Positions 43,530 to 52,226 of a stretch of DNA of 52,358 nucleotides are shown piece by piece (position 1 is the first letter of the stretch; every line of letters begins with the position of its first letter). The notes under the pieces were generated by a model, which saw only the letters and a program-made list of their open reading frames with translations, did no database searches and was not told the DNA's origin. The position numbers were made by a program, and so were the translations under genes. The DNA comes from Clostridia bacterium (GTDB taxonomy: Bacteria; Bacillota; Clostridia; Oscillospirales; CAG-382): positions 1 through 52,358 of the forward strand of contig JAFSNK010000011.1 in assembly GCA_017447445.1 (NCBI GenBank), in the 5' to 3' direction.

Positions 43530-46339
43530 TCGAAAACGAAAACGAAAGGATAACGCCGGAAGAAGAGCGCGCGGACCAGCCCTCCGTTCAGGCGACGCGG
43601 GGCTTCGAACTCGTGCCGCAGCAGCCGGAGGACGGCGCGGGCAGCACCCGCCGTTTCGACCTTGTCAACGGCAAGCTCGCCGATACCGGGGAACAGCCGA
43701 AAAAGCCGGAAAAGAAGCGCCGCGAGAAGAAGCGGCGCGTAAAGAAGCCCGCCACAAAGACGGGGCGCGCCGTCGGCGCGACTGTCAAGGGCACGCTTTT
43801 CGTGCTGAAAAAGGCGCTGACTTACGTGCTGAACGTGCTTTTAACGGTGCTTCTGGTGGGGATAATCACCGGGGCGGTGGTCGCGCTGGCGTTCGTCATA
43901 TATATCAAAAACTACGTCAACGCCGATTATACCGGGCTGGATAATCTAAAATTCGATTCCTCGCTTTCGACAACGCTTTATTATATCGACCGCACCGGGA
44001 ACGAGGTGCTGCTGGAGGACGACACGCTCGAGAGCAGCGAGAACCGTATGTGGGTGGAGTATAACAGCATCCCCAAACAGCTTGTCGACGCCTACGTCGC
44101 CGTGGAAGACCAGCGTTTCTGGGACCACAACGGCGTGGATACCACCCGCACCGCTTCCGCCGTATATAATTTCTTCGTCCCCACGAGCAGCAGCTACGGC
44201 GGCGGCTCGACGATAACCCAGCAGCTTATAAAGAACGTATCGCAGGAAAACGAGACCACCATACAGCGCAAGGTGCAGGAGATCTTCCGCGCGATGAACG
44301 TGGAAAAGAAATACACCAAGACCGAGATACTCGAAATGTATCTCAACACCATCTACCTTTCCCACGGGACCTACGGCGTCCGCACCGCGGCGGAGACCTA
44401 TTTCGGCAAGGAGCTTTCCGACCTCACGCTTGCCGAATGCGCCGCCATCGCCGCCATCGGCAAATGGCCGGTCCATTACGACCCGATAATCAACCCCGAA
44501 AACAATCTGGAACGCCGCAACCTTGTGCTTAAGCTTATGCTGGAGCAGGGCAAGATCACGCAGGACGAGTTCAACGACGCCTACGACGCGCCGATAACGC
44601 TCGCTTCCGACGATTCCGAAACCGTCGCGGTGAAGATCCACTCCTATTATATCGACGCGGTCATGGACGACGTCGTCGCCGACCTTATGAAAGAATACGG
44701 CTACGACAAAGCCACCGCCTCGCGAATGCTGTATTCCGGCGGGCTCCAGATCGTAACCTGCCTCGATCCGGGCATTCAGGAATGCGCGGAGCGCGTGTTC
44801 ACCGACGCCAGCTACTGGCCGCAGAAGAAGGGCATGCAGGCGCAGTCCGCGATCTGCGTTATGGATCAGTACACCGGGGAACTGAAAGCCATCGTCGGCG
44901 GACTGGGCGAAAAGCGCGAAAGCCGCGGGTTAAACCGCGCCACGCAGAGCAAACGGCAGTGCGGTTCCTCCATAAAGCCCGTTTCGGTTTACGCCTATGC
45001 CATCGACACGGGGCTTTACAACTTCGGCACCGGCGTGGACGACGTTCCGCCGGTATACAACGCCAAGACCGAGACCTACTGGCCGTATAACGCGGACAGA
45101 CAGTTCCGCGGCAGGGTGCCTTTGGACTTTGCGATCCAGCGCTCGCTCAACACCATCGCCGTAAAGACCTGCCTTATGCTCGGCGTGGAAAACGTTTATA
45201 ACAACCTTAAAGCCACCGGGTACACCACGCTGGTCGATTCGGTCACGCTGTCGAACGGCACGGTGCTTTCGGATATAAATACCTCGCCGCTTTCGCTCGG
45301 TTCGTTCACCTACGGCGTCACCGTGCGCGAGAACACGCAGGCGTACGCCGCGCTCGCAAACGGCGGCAAGGCGGTCAAGGCGCGCACCTATTCGCTCGTG
45401 CGGGACAGCCAGGGGCGCACGCTGCTCGAAAACCGCGAGATACAGAACGTGCTCTACCGCGAAGCGACGACTCAGGTCGTGACCTCGCTGCTCAAGCACG
45501 TCGTCAGCGGGCCCTACGGCACCGCCGTCGGCGCCATAAACTTCTATCACCCCTACGGCGTGGAAGTCGCGGGGAAGACCGGCAGTACCAACGACAGCAA
45601 GGACGTTTATTTCTGCGGCTACACGCCGGATTACGTTGCCGCCTGCTGGTACGGCTACGACAACGGCAAGGCGCTTACCGGGGGCAACAGCGCCGCCGCG
45701 CTCTGGAATTCGGTTTTCGGCGAGATATATAAGTATCTTAAAGAAAACAACATCGAATACACCCGCACGTTTAATATGAACGCCGTGGTCACCAACGTGG
45801 AATACTGCACCGTTTCCGGCAAGCTCGCCACCGACGCCTGCCGCAACGACCTTATGCACCATCTCGGCGGTATGAGCTGCGTCGCCTACGGCACCTTCGA
45901 GCGCACCGACGTCCCCACCGAATACTGCGATATGCACGTTATGTGTCTGTGGGACGAAAAGACCGGCGGGCTTTGCCTGGACGGTTGCAAGTGCCCGAAG
46001 GAAGACTGCATAGAAGTCGGGCTCCGCAAGCTCTCGTTGAACGACAGACTGCTTCACGGCAAGGTGCACGTCGACGACGCGCAGTTCATCTATATGGAGG
46101 TGCCGAAGGGCTACGTCTATCCCGACGATCCGGACGTTCCCTTCTTCCAGAAACTGCTTCCGGAGGAATACCCGTACGCTTTCGGGTATTCGGTGAACGA
46201 ACGCCCCGCGAACCGCATCTGCACGGAGCATTACAAGCCGCCCAAGGGAAGCGGCACGAACGCCGAAAGCTCCGCGCCGCCGGATGAAAGCACCGTGGCG
46301 GAGGATGAAAGCTCCGAGGCGGGCGGCGAAGAACCGTAA
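43526..46339 (+). CDS. class A penicillin-binding protein (PBP1A-like)
   Basis: Bifunctional peptidoglycan glycosyltransferase/transpeptidase, 937 residues. A long charged cytoplasmic N-terminus (1-90, Lys/Arg-rich before the membrane) is followed by one membrane helix (about 95-125). The glycosyltransferase domain has EDQRFWDHNGVD near 192, GGSTITQQLIKN and RKVQEI. The transpeptidase domain shows SSIK near 481, SLN near 541 and KTGST near 683. The C-terminal tail (about 750-937) is rich in Cys pairs and ends in a Ser/Glu-rich stretch. Why it is coupled to dnaE is not clear. Confidence 0.96.
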   Translation: MIENENERITPEEERADQPSVQATRGFELVPQQPEDGAGSTRRFDLVNGKLADTGEQPKKPEKKRREKKRRVKKPATKTGRAVGATVKGTLFVLKKALTYVLNVLLTVLLVGIITGAVVALAFVIYIKNYVNADYTGLDNLKFDSSLSTTLYYIDRTGNEVLLEDDTLESSENRMWVEYNSIPKQLVDAYVAVEDQRFWDHNGVDTTRTASAVYNFFVPTSSSYGGGSTITQQLIKNVSQENETTIQRKVQEIFRAMNVEKKYTKTEILEMYLNTIYLSHGTYGVRTAAETYFGKELSDLTLAECAAIAAIGKWPVHYDPIINPENNLERRNLVLKLMLEQGKITQDEFNDAYDAPITLASDDSETVAVKIHSYYIDAVMDDVVADLMKEYGYDKATASRMLYSGGLQIVTCLDPGIQECAERVFTDASYWPQKKGMQAQSAICVMDQYTGELKAIVGGLGEKRESRGLNRATQSKRQCGSSIKPVSVYAYAIDTGLYNFGTGVDDVPPVYNAKTETYWPYNADRQFRGRVPLDFAIQRSLNTIAVKTCLMLGVENVYNNLKATGYTTLVDSVTLSNGTVLSDINTSPLSLGSFTYGVTVRENTQAYAALANGGKAVKARTYSLVRDSQGRTLLENREIQNVLYREATTQVVTSLLKHVVSGPYGTAVGAINFYHPYGVEVAGKTGSTNDSKDVYFCGYTPDYVAACWYGYDNGKALTGGNSAAALWNSVFGEIYKYLKENNIEYTRTFNMNAVVTNVEYCTVSGKLATDACRNDLMHHLGGMSCVAYGTFERTDVPTEYCDMHVMCLWDEKTGGLCLDGCKCPKEDCIEVGLRKLSLNDRLLHGKVHVDDAQFIYMEVPKGYVYPDDPDVPFFQKLLPEEYPYAFGYSVNERPANRICTEHYKPPKGSGTNAESSAPPDESTVAEDESSEAGGEEP

Positions 46340-46343
46340 AACG

Positions 46344-46381
46344 AAAAAAGGGAGATCGCAAAAACGACATCTCCCTTTTTT
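46344..46381 (+). terminator. intrinsic terminator after the PBP gene
   Basis: A 13-base stem with arms AAAAAAGGGAGAT (46344-46356) and ATCTCCCTTTTTT (46369-46381); the T-run is part of the right arm. It separates the murB-PBP operon from the ECF sigma unit. Confidence 0.9.
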
Positions 46382-46391
46382 GATATAAAGC

Positions 46392-46419
46392 GTGACATTT
46401 TCAATCAAAACGGTAGTAT
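46392..46419 (+). promoter_or_regulatory. possible promoter of the ECF sigma operon
   Basis: GTGACA (46392-46397), a 16-base spacer and TAGTAT (46414-46419) directly after the terminator. It fits a weak sigma-A promoter; ECF operons are often self-activated, and I cannot tell the two apart here. Confidence 0.4.
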
Positions 46420-46453
46420 ATATGTGAAGCCGGAAGGAAAGGGGGCCCGTGTT

Positions 46454-47011
46454 TTGGAAGACGGCAGGATAATCGAATTGTTCTTCGAGCGCTCGGAACA
46501 GGCGATAGCCGGGCTTTATGATAAATACGGCGCCGTCTGCCTGCGGACCGCCGAAAACATACTCGGCAGCCGGGAGGATGCGGAGGAATGCGTTAACGAC
46601 GCCTGCCTTGCGGTGTGGAACACCGTTCCGCCGCAGAAGCCGGATCCGCTTTTAAGCTACTTCTGCCGCATAACGCGCAACCTCGCTCTTAAAAAATACC
46701 GGGCCAACACCGCGCGCAAGCGCAACGGCTATTACGACGCGGCGCTGGAGGAAATAGAGGATTGCTTCGCCGCGAAGGACGACGTGGAATCGGAGGCGGA
46801 AGCGGAACGGATATACGGCTGCATCAACGAATTCCTTGAATCGCTGAGCAAAGAAGACCGCGTGCTGTTCGTGCGGCGTTACTGGTATTCCGAGGCGACG
46901 GAAGAACTGGCAAGGCTTTTCGGGATCACTCCGCACAACGTAACGGTCCGGCTTTCACGCATACGGAAAAAGCTGAAAAAGCACTTGGAAAGGGAAGGTG
47001 TAACGCTTTGA
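46454..47011 (+). CDS. ECF RNA polymerase sigma factor
   Basis: An alternative sigma-70-family factor of 185 residues. Region 2 covers about 10-75 (ARSEQAI-like start read here as ERSEQAIAGLYDKYG, then SREDAEECVNDACLAVW). Region 4 is at about 120-180 (SKEDRVLFVRRYWYSEATEELARLFG, then VTVRLSRIRKKLKKHL). The TTG at 46454 is chosen because it gives the usual family beginning and lies 8 bases after AAAGGGGG; a GTG at 46424 would add ten residues. The stop overlaps the following gene, its likely anti-sigma partner. Confidence 0.93.
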   Translation: MEDGRIIELFFERSEQAIAGLYDKYGAVCLRTAENILGSREDAEECVNDACLAVWNTVPPQKPDPLLSYFCRITRNLALKKYRANTARKRNGYYDAALEEIEDCFAAKDDVESEAEAERIYGCINEFLESLSKEDRVLFVRRYWYSEATEELARLFGITPHNVTVRLSRIRKKLKKHLEREGVTL

Positions 47012-48510
47012 AAAAGGATAAGATATCACAGGCGCTGGGCGGCATAGACGATAAGTACCTGCTCGAAGCCGCGGAATATCCCGCAGTGCGCGCCGAAGCA
47101 GGAACCGCGTTAAGACCTGCGGCGAAAAAGGCGCGCAGGCTGAAATGGCTTATCCCCGCGGCGGCGTGCCTTGCGCTGCTTTTAGCCGCCGGTTCGGCAG
47201 TTGCAATTGTCGCAGAAGCAAGAGAATACAGAGAAGCCGTAAGCTTTTTCGAGCTGAACGGGCTTTCGACGGAAGGATTGAGCAGATCGGAAGTGAAAGA
47301 GATCTACCGCGACATAACCACCGAAAGATTCGTGAACAAGAAGACCGCGGAGGTTATACGCAATTCGGTTTACGGGGTCGAGATATCGCAGGACGAGCCG
47401 ACGCCGGAGGAAATAGCCGCCGTTTGGGACGCGCGCGAGCCGACTCTTCCGATGACCGGAGTATTCTATAACAAAGAATACGAGTTCAGCGAAGGACGGG
47501 AATACAATACGGTATGCAGGCTTAAATGCTATATCGACGGCGAGTGGCAATGGACGTTTGAAACAAAGGATTTTGTAATTACGGACTGTGCGAAGGCCGC
47601 CGGAGGCACCGCGGTCTGGGGGCGCGGAAAGATATATGATTCCACACGTTATTTTCCCGCGTTTATCGCGCTGCTGGACGAAAACGGAGATCTTTTATGG
47701 AAGCGCCGGCTCGACCACGGCTCCGAAACGGAAGACGTTGTTAAGGTGCTGGATAACGGCGACGGCACGCTGGCGGCCGTAAGCCGCGTGGATCTGAAAT
47801 ATCTTTATCTCTCCCGCTTCGATCACGGCGGAAAAGAAATAAGCGCGCATAAAACAGAGATCGGAAACATGGGGGTTTTCAACGCCGCGCGTCTGGGCGA
47901 CGGGTATCTCGTTCAGGTCGGCAGTATTCTGAATAACGACACCGCGCTTCTTTATAAGCTCGACGGCGAAGGAAATATCATTGACGAAATATCGTATTCG
48001 TTCGAGAATTCCGACGGTATGTTTACCGTTACGGATATGGTCGAATCCGGCGGAAAACTGTATCTTTCCGGATATATCACTCCGAGCCGTTCGAACAGAT
48101 ACGGCACGAGGACGGAGATCGCCGATGTTCTGGATTTCGCCTTTAACAGATTCGAAGAACTGAGCCGCGGCAAACAGGGCGAAGAACTTACCGCCGACCG
48201 GATCATCCCAAGCGAGGAGCTTACCCCGGTCGTACGGGCAAACTACACCGCAGCGCTGCTTGTCTGCGATCCCGAGGGCGGCAGACCGCAGACCTTCTAT
48301 TCGGTAAAAGGCTCGCTCGGCGCGGGATTATCCGCACAGGACGGACGGCTGGACTGGAACGTGAACAGTATCACTTCTTCGCTTTTTTCCCCGACGACAA
48401 ACGCCTTTTCCGTATACGGCAATTGCAGGGTATACCGTTACAGCTTCGATAAAGACGGCGCGCTTATGGGGCGTGCGGATACCGGAGGGACGGAACGGTT
48501 CGCAAGATGA
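47008..48510 (+). CDS. membrane-anchored anti-sigma/sensor with propeller-like domain
   Basis: 500 residues, start TTG overlapping the sigma gene stop by 4 bases. The short cytoplasmic N-terminus (ISQALGGIDDKYLLEAAEY, about 6-25) is of the type seen in Clostridial ECF partners that lack a zinc-binding anti-sigma motif. One membrane helix follows (about 48-72). The large outside part, about 110-500, holds repeated strands of the kind LLDENGDLLWKRRLDHG, YLSRFDHGGKEI and LYKLDGEGNIID, suggesting a beta-propeller. A role as anti-sigma and surface sensor is inferred from the coupling and layout. RseP, encoded in this window, could be part of its release mechanism. Confidence 0.75.
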   Translation: MKKDKISQALGGIDDKYLLEAAEYPAVRAEAGTALRPAAKKARRLKWLIPAAACLALLLAAGSAVAIVAEAREYREAVSFFELNGLSTEGLSRSEVKEIYRDITTERFVNKKTAEVIRNSVYGVEISQDEPTPEEIAAVWDAREPTLPMTGVFYNKEYEFSEGREYNTVCRLKCYIDGEWQWTFETKDFVITDCAKAAGGTAVWGRGKIYDSTRYFPAFIALLDENGDLLWKRRLDHGSETEDVVKVLDNGDGTLAAVSRVDLKYLYLSRFDHGGKEISAHKTEIGNMGVFNAARLGDGYLVQVGSILNNDTALLYKLDGEGNIIDEISYSFENSDGMFTVTDMVESGGKLYLSGYITPSRSNRYGTRTEIADVLDFAFNRFEELSRGKQGEELTADRIIPSEELTPVVRANYTAALLVCDPEGGRPQTFYSVKGSLGAGLSAQDGRLDWNVNSITSSLFSPTTNAFSVYGNCRVYRYSFDKDGALMGRADTGGTERFAR

Positions 48511-48539
48511 CCTTTACGCGATGATCCGCAATAAAACAG

Positions 48540-48577
48540 GGACCGAAGCCGCGATGGGCTTCGGTCCTTTTTGCTTT
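48540..48577. terminator. intrinsic terminator between convergent genes
   Basis: Arms GGACCGAAGCC (48540-48550) and GGCTTCGGTCC (48557-48567), loop of 6, followed by TTTTTGCTTTT on the plus strand. It ends the sigma/anti-sigma operon, and may also stop transcription of the minus-strand YfhO gene, whose 3' side is less T-rich. Confidence 0.88.
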
Positions 48578-48587
48578 TGTAATTCCG

Positions 48588-51563
48588 TTATTCGCCTTCC
48601 GCGCTTTCCGTTTCCTGCGTTTCCCCGGCTTCGCCGGGCGCTTCTTCGGCGGGTGTTTCCTCATCCTCGCCGGGCGCTTCTTCGGCGGGAGTTTCTTCAT
48701 CCTCGCCGGGTGCTTCTGCTGTCTCTCCGGAAACTTCCGCAACGGATACGGCGCCCGCGGCTATCGGCTCCAAAACCGTTTCGCCGTCCCCGCCGCCGTC
48801 CGGCTCTTCTTCGGCTTCGCCGCGCTTTTTGCGCTTGCGGCGCTTCTTTTCCGCGGGCGGATCGAAGGCGCCCATATCGTCGTAATAGCTGTTTTTAACA
48901 AGCCCGTGTTCGCATTTTTCGCGCTTCGCGTATTTGAAATAAGCCATATAGAGCAGGAACAGCACGAGCCCCGCGATCGTTATGGTGAGCCCGCTTACGG
49001 GTATGGTGATCTCGGCGCTGTCGAACTTTATCCTGCCGCCGACGAGCAGCCCGGGCGTGGTGTAGCTGAACTCTATATCGCTGCTCCCCGCTTCGCATTT
49101 CACCGCCACGAAGCCGTAGAACACTTTAAGCACCTCGGCTTCCTCGCCGTTCACCTTCGCGTGCCAGCCGTATTCCTCGTAGGGAACGCTGAAGAACACG
49201 ACGGAGGTTTTTTCAAGCTCTATGTGCGCTTTGAAGCCGGAGGAGGAATATTCGAAACTGTCGCAGCTCATCGACCTGCGCGCCTCGACGGACTTTTTGA
49301 AGTTGGTCTCGTTCGCGGCGAGGTAATCCTTCACCGTAACGCTCTTGCCGGCGGTCTCGCTGTATTCGCCGTGCGGTCCGAGCACCCTTGTCATAAACCG
49401 CGCGTAATGATCCGCCTCGTCGTTCGGCACCACAAGATAATTGCACAGCGCCAGATGCCGTTCCGATTCGCCGTAGGCGCTTTCGAAATCGCCCTCGGTC
49501 ATAAACGAATCGTAGGCGAAGCCCATGGGGATGAAGTTTTCGTTTATATAAATATCGAAATCGTTCTGCGTTTCGAGGTAGCTGAACCCTTTCGCGTTGT
49601 GCTTTTCGGTATATTCTCCGGTCATCACCGTTTCGCCGGTATCCGGGTCCTTGCTCGAAACCTCCTTGCGCTTGTTGCTCGTTTCGCGTATGAAGGAGTA
49701 TTTCACCGAAAGGAAGGCGCGCAGCCCGTAAAGCGAGCTGTCCGCGCGGGAGCCGACGTTGCGCTCCACCTTTACCTTGGGATAGAACTCCATTATGGAG
49801 GGCGGGACGACGGTGTGGAAGCATTCCATGGAAGGATAGTGCCAGTAAAGCCCGAGATTGTCTATCGTGGAAATGCTTGAATCGCGGTACTGGTCGATCC
49901 GGTAGAACTCTTCTTCCGGGTCGGGCAGCTTTATCTCCGCCTCTATGCAGTCGTCGACAAGGAAATTGCTGTCGTGCGAATGCTGTTTGCCGTTTATTAT
50001 GTGCACGCAGCCGTAAAGTACCGTCATAACGCAGACGCACACCAGCACGGAGTTTGTAAACGCTTTCGTCCCGCGTTTAAGGCGTATAAGCCGCGCGGTG
50101 AGCGCCAGCCCGAGCAGGGCTATCCCGACGTACAGCACGAACCTGCCCATAAACGGCGGATATCCGAGCTGGTATTTTTTGTTGTCCGCGCTGTAATACC
50201 AGAACAGTCCCAAGGGCACCGCCACCGCGGTGCAGATCGCCGTGTTGACCGCCACCGGGCCTTTCCACCGGGTGCGCGCGTCCTCCAGAGCGACGCAGGT
50301 CCCCAGCGCGAACATAAGCGTCATCATATAAAGCCAGCGCGCGTAATACGAGGAGTTAAAAAGGAAGAACAGACTGTTCAGCAGCGGGAAGAACGAGCAG
50401 ATCACAAGGAAAACGATGATCTTTTTAAGCCATTTTCGCCCCTTCACGGTGAACAGCGCGAACACACCGGACATCGAGAACATCGGCAGGTACATCGAGA
50501 TCGAAGCCCAGCGCGTTTCGTGCCCGTAAAAGAAGTTCACGCGCGAGGGGATATCCGGCGGGAAGAAATAGGATTCGAATATCTGCCCGTAGCGCTGCCA
50601 GTAAAGCGAGCCGCTGTGCTTCCACAGGAACAGCGTGTCCAGCTCCTTTTTCACCTTTGCGAAATAATCGGTCTTGTCCCCGGTGAATATTCCGGCTATA
50701 CCTTTGTAAAGGTATTCGAACAGATTGCCGATGCTTCCGGTGTAGGTCCTGCCGACGCGCCCGTTGCCGGAAAGCGCCAGCGCCGCGGGCAGGAACAGGA
50801 ACATCGCCATCATAAAGCCCATCACCGCTTCCGCGGCGAGCCAAAGGAATTTTTTAATGGTTATGCGGAACTTTTTGTCCGAGATACGGAACATAAAGTA
50901 GATCACGCAGAAAACGACCTGCCCCGCGAACATAAAATAGTTTATAAGCGCGTTTACGGTGACCGCTATCGCGAAAAGGCCGCGCCTGTCGTTCTGCACG
51001 AATTCCTCCATACCGATGAGCAGCAGCGGGAAGAACGCCACGACGTCGTGGAACTGATTGAAGAAGGTGTTGTAGATCTGGAACCCCGAAAAGCTGTATA
51101 ACAGCGCGCCTATAACGGCGTAGTTCTTGTTTTTGACGAACCGCTGCAGATAGCAGTACGCCAGCAGCGAAGCCACGATGTATTTCACCATATACATCGG
51201 CGCCATAAGATAAGGCGCCCACGCGGCGGGGAAGCAGGACATCAGCCAGAAAAACGGGCTCCCGAGCATATAGTAGGAATAGCTGCCGATAAAATTCGAG
51301 CCGAGATCGGTATACCAGTCCCAGCCGAACGAACCGTCGTGCACCGCGCCGACAACGTGGCGGTAGAACGGTATCTGCTGGGCGTTGTAGTCGCCGTAAT
51401 AAAGGAAGACGGCGGAGCCGGTCCTTATAAGCTCGTAAATAATGAACGGCAGGGTTATGCACGCCGAAACGATAAGCGAATATATAAAAACCATCCGGTA
51501 AAAATGCCAGGGGCTTTCTTTGTCAAAACGGAACTTGCTTCTTATGGTTTCCGCAAAGCTCAT
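48588..51563 (-). CDS. YfhO-family polytopic membrane protein
   Basis: About 991 residues. The N-terminal two thirds has roughly a dozen hydrophobic segments, and the first outside loop carries GDYNAQQIPFYRH and WYTDLGSNFIGSYSYY, the hallmark of the YfhO family (GT-C-fold-like proteins thought to act in cell-surface glycosylation in Firmicutes). A large extracytoplasmic domain follows (about 530-850), then a last membrane helix near 875-900. The end is a charged cytoplasmic tail with a KRRKRKKRG basic patch and a Glu/Pro/Ala-rich repeat. The ATG at 51563 follows GGAGG by 8 bases. Its precise substrate is unknown. Confidence 0.9.
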   Translation of the reverse strand: MSFAETIRSKFRFDKESPWHFYRMVFIYSLIVSACITLPFIIYELIRTGSAVFLYYGDYNAQQIPFYRHVVGAVHDGSFGWDWYTDLGSNFIGSYSYYMLGSPFFWLMSCFPAAWAPYLMAPMYMVKYIVASLLAYCYLQRFVKNKNYAVIGALLYSFSGFQIYNTFFNQFHDVVAFFPLLLIGMEEFVQNDRRGLFAIAVTVNALINYFMFAGQVVFCVIYFMFRISDKKFRITIKKFLWLAAEAVMGFMMAMFLFLPAALALSGNGRVGRTYTGSIGNLFEYLYKGIAGIFTGDKTDYFAKVKKELDTLFLWKHSGSLYWQRYGQIFESYFFPPDIPSRVNFFYGHETRWASISMYLPMFSMSGVFALFTVKGRKWLKKIIVFLVICSFFPLLNSLFFLFNSSYYARWLYMMTLMFALGTCVALEDARTRWKGPVAVNTAICTAVAVPLGLFWYYSADNKKYQLGYPPFMGRFVLYVGIALLGLALTARLIRLKRGTKAFTNSVLVCVCVMTVLYGCVHIINGKQHSHDSNFLVDDCIEAEIKLPDPEEEFYRIDQYRDSSISTIDNLGLYWHYPSMECFHTVVPPSIMEFYPKVKVERNVGSRADSSLYGLRAFLSVKYSFIRETSNKRKEVSSKDPDTGETVMTGEYTEKHNAKGFSYLETQNDFDIYINENFIPMGFAYDSFMTEGDFESAYGESERHLALCNYLVVPNDEADHYARFMTRVLGPHGEYSETAGKSVTVKDYLAANETNFKKSVEARRSMSCDSFEYSSSGFKAHIELEKTSVVFFSVPYEEYGWHAKVNGEEAEVLKVFYGFVAVKCEAGSSDIEFSYTTPGLLVGGRIKFDSAEITIPVSGLTITIAGLVLFLLYMAYFKYAKREKCEHGLVKNSYYDDMGAFDPPAEKKRRKRKKRGEAEEEPDGGGDGETVLEPIAAGAVSVAEVSGETAEAPGEDEETPAEEAPGEDEETPAEEAPGEAGETQETESAEGE
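48631..48702 (-). repeat. 36-base tandem repeat in the YfhO tail
   Basis: Two near-identical 36-base units (48631-48666 and 48667-48702), then a degenerate third. They encode the 12-residue unit GEDEETPAEEAP in frame. Only two bases or so differ between copies, which indicates recent slippage-type expansion. Confidence 0.85.
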
Positions 51564-51599
51564 TTCCGGTGCCTCCAGAGTTATATTAATACATTTTGT

Positions 51600-51628
51600 A
51601 TCATACATCTTTTTTGCCGGAATGTCAA
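51600..51628 (-). promoter_or_regulatory. sigma-A promoter of the YfhO gene
   Basis: On the minus strand, TTGACA (51628-51623), a 17-base spacer and TATGAT (51605-51600). It lies 37 bases upstream of the ATG, after the terminator of the preceding toxin gene. Confidence 0.85.
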
Positions 51629-51657
51629 TATTTCGTTTTGCGAACGGCGAAGGACGC

Positions 51658-51684
51658 AAAAAACCCGCCGTAATATACGGCGGG
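51658..51684 (-). terminator. intrinsic terminator after the MazF-like gene
   Basis: Arms CCCGCCGTA (51664-51672) and TACGGCGGG (51676-51684) with a 3-base loop. On the minus strand it is followed by TTTTTT (51663-51658). Confidence 0.88.
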
Positions 51685-51713
51685 AGGCGGTACGGCGGAT
51701 AAAGGGGGGCGGA

Positions 51714-52091
51714 TCAGTTCAGCCCGAAGCTTATCCCTATCGCGCCGTCCACCCGGCGCATCGTGCTGTCGTCGAGTCTGCCCATCCGTTCGCGCAGGCG
51801 GGTCTTGTCTATGGTGCGGATCTGCTCCAGAAGTATCACCGAATTCTTCGCCAGCCCGTTCATCGAGCCGGAGGAAGCGCCTCCGGCGACCTCTATGTGC
51901 GTGGGAAGCCGCGTTTTCCCGGTGCGGCTGGTTATCGCCGCCGCGATGACCGTCGGGCTGTAGCGGTTGCCCATATCGTTCTGAACGATAAGCACCGGGC
52001 GTATGCCGCCCTGCTCCGAGCCGACTACCGGGCTCAGATCGGCGTAATAAATATCCCCGCGGCGAACGCCTTCCGCGTTTTGAACGTTCAC
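51714..52091 (-). CDS. MazF/PemK-family endoribonuclease toxin
   Basis: About 125 residues, similar to Bacillus EndoA (NdoA). Visible are [20 protein letters not shown] at the start of the domain, [19 protein letters not shown] and the [15 protein letters not shown] segment, and [13 protein letters not shown]. These MazF-fold enzymes cut single-stranded RNA at short sequences. I chose the GTG at 52091, 9 bases after AAGGAG; a TTG at 52121 would add ten residues but has no ribosome binding site. No antitoxin gene is found beside it. The region upstream holds a terminator and an insertion sequence end, so the usual partner may be elsewhere or lost. Confidence 0.9.
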   Translation of the reverse strand: MNVQNAEGVRRGDIYYADLSPVVGSEQGGIRPVLIVQNDMGNRYSPTVIAAAITSRTGKTRLPTHIEVAGGASSGSMNGLAKNSVILLEQIRTIDKTRLRERMGRLDDSTMRRVDGAIGISFGLN

Positions 52092-52189
52092 GTCATACAA
52101 CTCCTTGTTTTTATTCTTCAATGTAAGAATATTCCGCTTTCGTTCTTATTGTTTGCCGGGGGAAGCGATAATTATTCCTTAAAATCCTT

Positions 52190-52217
52190 AAAAAAAACAA
52201 CACGCCCGGCGGGGCGT
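52190..52217 (-). terminator. intrinsic terminator upstream of the MazF-like gene
   Basis: Minus-strand stem ACGCCC (52217-52212) and GGGCGT (52207-52202) with loop CGCC, followed by GTTG and a run of eight or so Ts. It would stop minus-strand transcription coming from beyond the insertion sequence. Confidence 0.7.
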
Positions 52218-52226
52218 TGATATAAT

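Noticed and set aside
48631..48720. CRISPR-like 36-base repeats
   Set aside because: Units are directly adjacent with no spacers, and encode an in-frame acidic peptide repeat.
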